Source: Myxococcales bacterium
GTDB lineage: Bacteria > Myxococcota_A > Polyangia > Haliangiales > Haliangiaceae
Reading direction: 5' to 3'
Assembly (NCBI GenBank): GCA_011526095.1
Contig: WYBA01000055.1
Span: forward strand, 1-43,185
Length of the DNA: 43,185 nt
The translations under genes and the position numbers were made by a program. A model generated the notes under the pieces. The model saw nothing but the letters and a program-made list of their open reading frames with translations, had not been told where the DNA came from and did no database searches. Of the stretch, positions 39,018-43,185 are shown in pieces. How positions within the stretch are numbered: the first letter of the stretch is position 1; every line of letters begins with the position of its first letter.

Positions 39018-40716
39018 CCTCGATCGGGCCGGTCCGCTCGGGAGGGCGGCGCAGCGGCACGACCTCGACCTCGGTCGTGCGCTCGCGGTTGGTCGCGACG
39101 ACCGGCATCCGCCCGACGCGCGCGCGGTGCCACCACCGCGACGCGTCCTCGCGGCTCCACGCCGGGACGTCGCGGGCGCACGCCTCGAGCGCGGCGCCCA
39201 GCGCGAGCGCGTCGGGGTAGCGATCCGCCGGCGACTTCGCCAGGCAGCGCAGGATCACCCGCTCGAACGCGCGCGGCACGTCGGTCGCGATCCGCAGCGA
39301 CGGCGGCACGACCGGCGCGCGGGTGTGGGCGCCGCGCAGCTCGTCGAACGAGGCGCCGTCGAACGGCGGCACGCCGGTGAGCGCGAAGTAGAACGTGGCG
39401 CCGATCGAGTAGACGTCGCTCTGCGGCGTGAGGTCGGCGCCGTCGAACGCCTCGGGCGACATGTACGCCGGGGTCCCGACCACGGTGCCGTCGAGCGTGA
39501 CGTCGGACAGCCCGACCCGGCGCGCCACGCCGAAGTCGAGGATCCGCGTGTGGTCCTCGGCGCCCGCCTGGTCGGAGCAGTGCAGGTTGGCCGGCTTGAC
39601 GTCGCGGTGGACGACGCCGGCGGCGTGGGCGACGCCGACGCCGCGGCACACCTGGACCATCATGTGGTGCGCGCGGCCGACGTCGAGCGGGCCGAACGCG
39701 TGGACGAGCGCGTCGAGATCGAGGCCGCGCAGGTACTCGAACGAGATGTACGCGTAGCCGTCGTCGGTCACGCCGTAGTCGTAGATCCGCGTCGTGTGCG
39801 ACGAGCGCAGCGCGCGCACGAGCTCGGCCTCGCGCTCGAACCGGGCGCGCGTGACCTCGGCGCAGCCGGGCGTGCGCAGCAGCTTGAGCGCGACCTCGCG
39901 GCGGCGCTGCTCGTCCCACGCCAGCCACACCTCGTTCATGCCGACGCCCAGCGGCGACATCAGGCGGTAGTGGCCGAGACGACGCGACTCGAACAGCTCG
40001 TGGCGCAGCCGCCACGCCCGGTGCGCCCCGATCACGATGAACACGACGGCCCCGAGCTGGACGACGAACGTCGCGAGCACGCCGCGCGCCGCCCGCCCGT
40101 CCGACAGCGCCGCCGCCACGTCGTCGTCGACCCACGCCCCCAGCGCGAGCGCGCTGGTGTGGGCGGCGAGCCACGCCGCCGCCAGCGGCACGCCGACCCG
40201 CCACGGCGGCGACGCGGTCGCGGCGAGCGCGACGAGCGCGAACAGCGGGGTCGCCCCGACCGGCGCGGGCCACGCCGCGACGCCCGCGGTCGCGGCCACC
40301 GCCGCGATCGCGCCCGCGACCGCGCTGAGCGCGGCGCCGAGCGCGCCCAGCACGATCCACGCGCCCCGCGCCGAGGACCGGCCGCGCCACACCGCGTACG
40401 TCCCGAGCGCGAGCGCGCCGGCCCCGAGCCCGCGCAGCCCGACGACGAGCGCGGCGTCCGCGCGCGCGATCACCAGCGGGTCGACGACGAGCGCGCCGAG
40501 CAGCCAGATCGCGCCGAGCGCGAGCACGAACCGTCGCTCGTCGATCGCGCCGTCGCGCGCCTGCGTCGTCGATGACGACGGGGCCGGCGGAGGATGGAGC
40601 GTGGTGAGCCGCGCGGTGGTCCGCGTCGCGCCGCGACGCTGGACAAGCGTGCCCCGTGCCGCGCCGGGAGACGGCGCGGTGCCCGGGTCGGTCTCTACAC
40701 CGACGTCGACGCCCAT
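38998..40716 (-). CDS. Ser/Thr protein kinase with N-terminal multi-pass membrane domain
   Basis: The 572-residue protein has ~60 polar residues, then about six membrane helices (~65-245), and then a complete kinase domain (~253-520). The kinase has SPLGVGMNEVWLAWDE with a Gly loop, Lys in VALKLL, HRDVKPAN, DFGVA and GTPAYMSPEAFDG. Most bacterial kinases carry one membrane helix after the kinase; here the membrane part comes first and could be the sensor, like histidine kinases with MASE-type domains. The basic tail ends with PLRRPPERTG. The ATG at 40716 is preferred over a TTG 12 codons earlier. Its 3' end overlaps def by 20 bases. Confidence 0.9.
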   Translation of the reverse strand: MGVDVGVETDPGTAPSPGAARGTLVQRRGATRTTARLTTLHPPPAPSSSTTQARDGAIDERRFVLALGAIWLLGALVVDPLVIARADAALVVGLRGLGAGALALGTYAVWRGRSSARGAWIVLGALGAALSAVAGAIAAVAATAGVAAWPAPVGATPLFALVALAATASPPWRVGVPLAAAWLAAHTSALALGAWVDDDVAAALSDGRAARGVLATFVVQLGAVVFIVIGAHRAWRLRHELFESRRLGHYRLMSPLGVGMNEVWLAWDEQRRREVALKLLRTPGCAEVTRARFEREAELVRALRSSHTTRIYDYGVTDDGYAYISFEYLRGLDLDALVHAFGPLDVGRAHHMMVQVCRGVGVAHAAGVVHRDVKPANLHCSDQAGAEDHTRILDFGVARRVGLSDVTLDGTVVGTPAYMSPEAFDGADLTPQSDVYSIGATFYFALTGVPPFDGASFDELRGAHTRAPVVPPSLRIATDVPRAFERVILRCLAKSPADRYPDALALGAALEACARDVPAWSREDASRWWHRARVGRMPVVATNRERTTEVEVVPLRRPPERTGPIEATSPPG

Positions 40717-40799
40717 GATGCTCGATGATGCGCCTCTCGCCGACGCCGTCAATGCGTCGGTGCGTGAGGAACGCGTGGCGGGAGTGAACGTGCGTGTGA

Positions 40800-40831
40800 C
40801 ACCACGCGTGACGAGTGCGCGTCACCACGCG
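40800..40831. repeat. Direct nine-base repeats between two kinase genes
   Basis: CACCACGCG occurs at 40800-40808 and 40823-40831, 23 bases apart. A related complementary ACGCGTGGCG lies at 40771-40780. The 152-base gap upstream of the membrane kinase is rich in CGTG/CACG words and contains no reading frame. It may hold the operator of that kinase gene. Confidence 0.3.
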
Positions 40832-40868
40832 CGCGCGTCGACGAGAGGGCGCGACCTGCGAGGCGTTC

Positions 40869-43185
40869 TCACGGCGACGGCGGCGCGCACCGCGCGGCGT
40901 CGGCCTCGGCCAGCAGCCGCCGCGCCTCCGCGACCTCCGCCTTGCGCCGCTGCTCCTCGGCGGCGACGAGCTGGCGCTCGGCGTCGGCGCGCGCGGCGTC
41001 CGCGGCGCGGAGCTGGGCGGCGGCGTCGTCGCGCATCTTGCCGGCGATCGCCTGGGCCTCGGCGCGGTCGCGCTCGGCGGCACGGCGCTCGGCCTCGGCG
41101 CCGACGCGCAGCTCGCGGTTGGTCGCGGCCTCGGCCAGCGCCTCGGCGCGCGCGGCGTCGGCCGCGCGCTGGGCGCGCTCGGCCCGCTGCCGCGCGGCGT
41201 CCGAGCCGTACCAGGCGATCACCGCGGCGGCCGCGGCGACGACCAGCCCGAGCGCGATCGCGAGCCCGAGCCGGCGCCGCCGGCGCTGTCCGCCCTCCGC
41301 CAGGGTGGCCGCCTCGATCATCTCGGCCGCGTCGCCGAGGCGCGCCGAGCCGAGGCCCGCGGCGGCGGCCAGACGCGCGCCCCGCCACAGCAGATCCACC
41401 GGCCGGCCCGCGCGACGCCACCGCTCGGCGTCGAGCCGGGCGTCGTGGACGAGCTCGCGCTCGACCCGCGTCTCGTCGAGCCAGCCGCGCAGCCGCGGCC
41501 ACCGCGCGCCGAGCGCCTCGTGCACGACCTCGAGCGTCGCCGGCCGCTCACCCTCCGCGCCGACGCGGCGCACCAGCCGCCCGGCGACGAGCGCGTCGAC
41601 GACGCGGCGGTCGACGTCGTCGGCCACCAGCTCGCGCTCGGGCAGCCGCGCCCGCGTCCCATCCGGACGGAACAGCGCGACGAGGACGCGGCGCATCGCG
41701 TCGCGCTCGGGCGGCCCGAGCCGGTCGTGCAGCTCGCCCGCGGCGTCGGCGAGCGCGCCGGCGAAGCCGCCGATGTCGCGCCACGCCGCAGCGGGCAAGC
41801 GGCGGGCGTCGCGGTCGCGCCGCTCCCACCACCGGGTGAGCGCGAACTGGACCAGCGGGAGCGCGCCCGGGTCGTCGTCGAGCAGCGCGGCGGCCTCGGC
41901 CACGACCGCGCTCTCGTCGTCGAGCGTGTAACCGGCGGCACGCGCCGGACCGACCACGATCTCCGGGACGGCGTTGGGCTCGACGCCGCGCACGACGTAC
42001 AGGTTGTCCTCGGGGATGCGGCGGAGCGCCGGGATCGCGGCGAGCCGGCCGAACAGGTCGTCGCGGACCGTCGCGATCACGCGGACCTCGTCGTCGGGCC
42101 CGAGCCGGCGTCCGGCGACGATCACGGCGTCGTCGCCGGCGCACAGCGCCGCGACCGCGCCGCACACCCGGTCGCGCTCGGCGTCGGGCAGCCGCAGCAC
42201 CTCCTCGAGCTGATCGATCACGACGACCGTGCCGAGCTCGCCCGGCCGCGACGACGGCGGCGCCGCGGCGGCCCCCGCGCGGCCATCCGACCGGGCCTGC
42301 TCGGCCGCGCGCACCGCGCCGCGCGACGGCGGACGGCCGGCGGCCCGGGCACGGCTTGCCCCTGGAGCGGTCACCGCCCGCGCGACCGCGCCCTCGCTGC
42401 CCGACGAAGCCGGCGCCGCCGCGAGCGCCAGCGCGTCCCCCTCGCTCGGGCGCACGACGACCACGCGCCAGCCATCGACGCCGCCGAGCAGCTCCTCGTC
42501 GAGCCGCGCCGCGACGCCGGCGACCGCGAGCGACGACTTGCCCGAGCCCGACGGCCCGGCGAGCACGACCGCGCGCCGCGTCGCCAGCCGCGCCGCGACC
42601 TGGGCGATGTCCGCCGCGCGCCCGGCGAGGAACCCGGCGCGCGCCGCGTCGAACGCCTCGAGCCCGACGTACGGCGGGTCCGGCACGCCGTACGGCCGCG
42701 CCGCGACCTCGGCCAGCTCGTCGTCGAGCTGCGCGCCGGCCGCGCCAGGACGGTCCGCCGGCCGCATCGCGGTCAGCCGGGCGACGAGCGCCGCGACCGC
42801 CGCCGGGACGCCCGCCGCGTGCTCGGCCACCGGCGCGAGATCGCCGCGGATCGTCGCGGTCGACAGCGCGGCGCGCGCGCGCATCACGACCTCGGGACCG
42901 GGCGTGGTCGCGGGCTCGCGCTCGAGCTCCGGCGGGAGCCGCTGCGGCAACCGCCCGGTGATCATCCGGTGCAGCAGCACGCCGAGCGCGAACGCGTCGG
43001 CGGCGGGCGTGCGCCCCTCACCGCTGTACGCCTCGGGCGGCAGGTACCCCGGCGTACCGATCACGACGCCAGCGTGCTCGCGGGCCGACGCCGCGGACGG
43101 CGCCGGCATCATGTCCTCGGACACCGCGTCGGTCGCGGCCAGCCCGGCGTCGGTCGGCGGGCGGGCGTCGGCCGGCGCGGGCGAC
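40869..43185 (-). CDS. Ser/Thr kinase-nSTAND ATPase fusion, N-terminus beyond the window
   Basis: The frame is open to the right edge, so the start and the kinase N-lobe are missing. What remains begins in the activation segment, with GTPGYLPPEAY and DAFALGVLLHRMITGRLP, the C-lobe of a Hanks-type kinase. It continues with YVGLEAFDAARAGFLAGRAA, then a P-loop GPSGSGKSSL (~42536-42562) and Walker B VVVIDQLEEVL, as in nSTAND1 NTPases. One membrane helix (~41215-41280, LGLAIALGLVVAAAAAVIAWY) and an Ala/Arg/Glu coiled coil follow. Many relatives continue into WD40 repeats, but this protein stops right after the coiled coil (AARCAPPSP). It may be a naturally shortened form or one that lost its repeats. 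It lies upstream of the membrane kinase on the same strand. Confidence 0.88.
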   Translation of the reverse strand, partial: SPAPADARPPTDAGLAATDAVSEDMMPAPSAASAREHAGVVIGTPGYLPPEAYSGEGRTPAADAFALGVLLHRMITGRLPQRLPPELEREPATTPGPEVVMRARAALSTATIRGDLAPVAEHAAGVPAAVAALVARLTAMRPADRPGAAGAQLDDELAEVAARPYGVPDPPYVGLEAFDAARAGFLAGRAADIAQVAARLATRRAVVLAGPSGSGKSSLAVAGVAARLDEELLGGVDGWRVVVVRPSEGDALALAAAPASSGSEGAVARAVTAPGASRARAAGRPPSRGAVRAAEQARSDGRAGAAAAPPSSRPGELGTVVVIDQLEEVLRLPDAERDRVCGAVAALCAGDDAVIVAGRRLGPDDEVRVIATVRDDLFGRLAAIPALRRIPEDNLYVVRGVEPNAVPEIVVGPARAAGYTLDDESAVVAEAAALLDDDPGALPLVQFALTRWWERRDRDARRLPAAAWRDIGGFAGALADAAGELHDRLGPPERDAMRRVLVALFRPDGTRARLPERELVADDVDRRVVDALVAGRLVRRVGAEGERPATLEVVHEALGARWPRLRGWLDETRVERELVHDARLDAERWRRAGRPVDLLWRGARLAAAAGLGSARLGDAAEMIEAATLAEGGQRRRRRLGLAIALGLVVAAAAAVIAWYGSDAARQRAERAQRAADAARAEALAEAATNRELRVGAEAERRAAERDRAEAQAIAGKMRDDAAAQLRAADAARADAERQLVAAEEQRRKAEVAEARRLLAEADAARCAPPSP

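Noticed and set aside
40740..40868. CGTG/CACG-rich region that looked like a short repeat array
   Set aside because: Only two nine-base copies are exact and there are no regular spacers, so it is not a CRISPR array.
40869..43185. Antiphage defence system built on the nSTAND protein
   Set aside because: No nuclease, TIR or other effector, and no other defence gene, lies nearby in the window. Kinase-nSTAND proteins also serve ordinary signalling.

Overview
The window is very GC-rich, almost wholly protein-coding DNA on both strands, with no RNA gene, insertion sequence, prophage or CRISPR array that I can see. It looks like the chromosome of a Myxococcota / deltaproteobacterial-type organism. 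The reasons are the GC-saturated third codon positions, four Ser/Thr protein kinases (one fused to a receiver, one to TPRs, one to an nSTAND ATPase), many lipoproteins with Asp/Ala/Pro-rich linkers after the lipobox, and frequent GTG starts. The exact genus is not decided by anything I can read. No stretch above 300 bases lacks a gene; the longest gaps are about 265 (3299-3563), 197 (21941-22137) and 173 (7224-7396) bases.

Layout. 1-1532: the end of a LysR-like gene, a complete LysR regulator, and a divergent small EamA-type membrane protein. 1635-3298: a secreted phospholipase-A2-like protein overlapping a parvulin lipoprotein. 3564-7223: a family B DNA polymerase with all exonuclease and polymerase motifs, a beta-carbonic anhydrase and a convergent Hsp20. 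7397-10207: a probable stress operon of ECF sigma factor with a zinc-finger tail, thioredoxin, a 60-residue Cys-rich protein, DUF302 and a cation-diffusion facilitator. 10208-14281: a signalling operon on the minus strand of receiver-Ser/Thr kinase fusion, hybrid histidine kinase and a lone receiver. 14367-17148: a small Cys-rich protein, a two-gene YeeE/YedE sulfur transporter and an AmpG-like permease.

17155-21940: an envelope operon on the minus strand that begins with a second phospholipase-A2-like protein, then an 805-residue protein of repeated carboxypeptidase-regulatory-like domains and two lipoproteins. 22138-25003: an MBL/DUF4336-like protein and two overlapping c-type cytochrome lipoproteins. 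25008-34287: two acyl-CoA dehydrogenases, an exported protein, a kinase-TPR protein and a methyltransferase carrying two PqqD-like N-terminal modules. 34322-37650: an alkaline phosphatase and an SGNH esterase, both exported. 37726-39017: sfsA and def. 38998-43185: a membrane-anchored Ser/Thr kinase and the C-terminal part of a kinase-nSTAND protein cut by the window edge.

Several genes appear to work together: the sigma-Trx-DUF302-CDF set as a redox/metal response, the RR-kinase/hybrid kinase/receiver set as a mixed phospho-Asp and phospho-Ser/Thr relay, the phosphatase/esterase pair in nutrient scavenging, and the phospholipase-like proteins as exported hydrolases. A recurring hexamer TANNNT 5-11 bases before start codons suggests that many genes are transcribed as leaderless mRNAs; I used it to choose starts. 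All functional assignments are from reading motifs by eye, without database searches.
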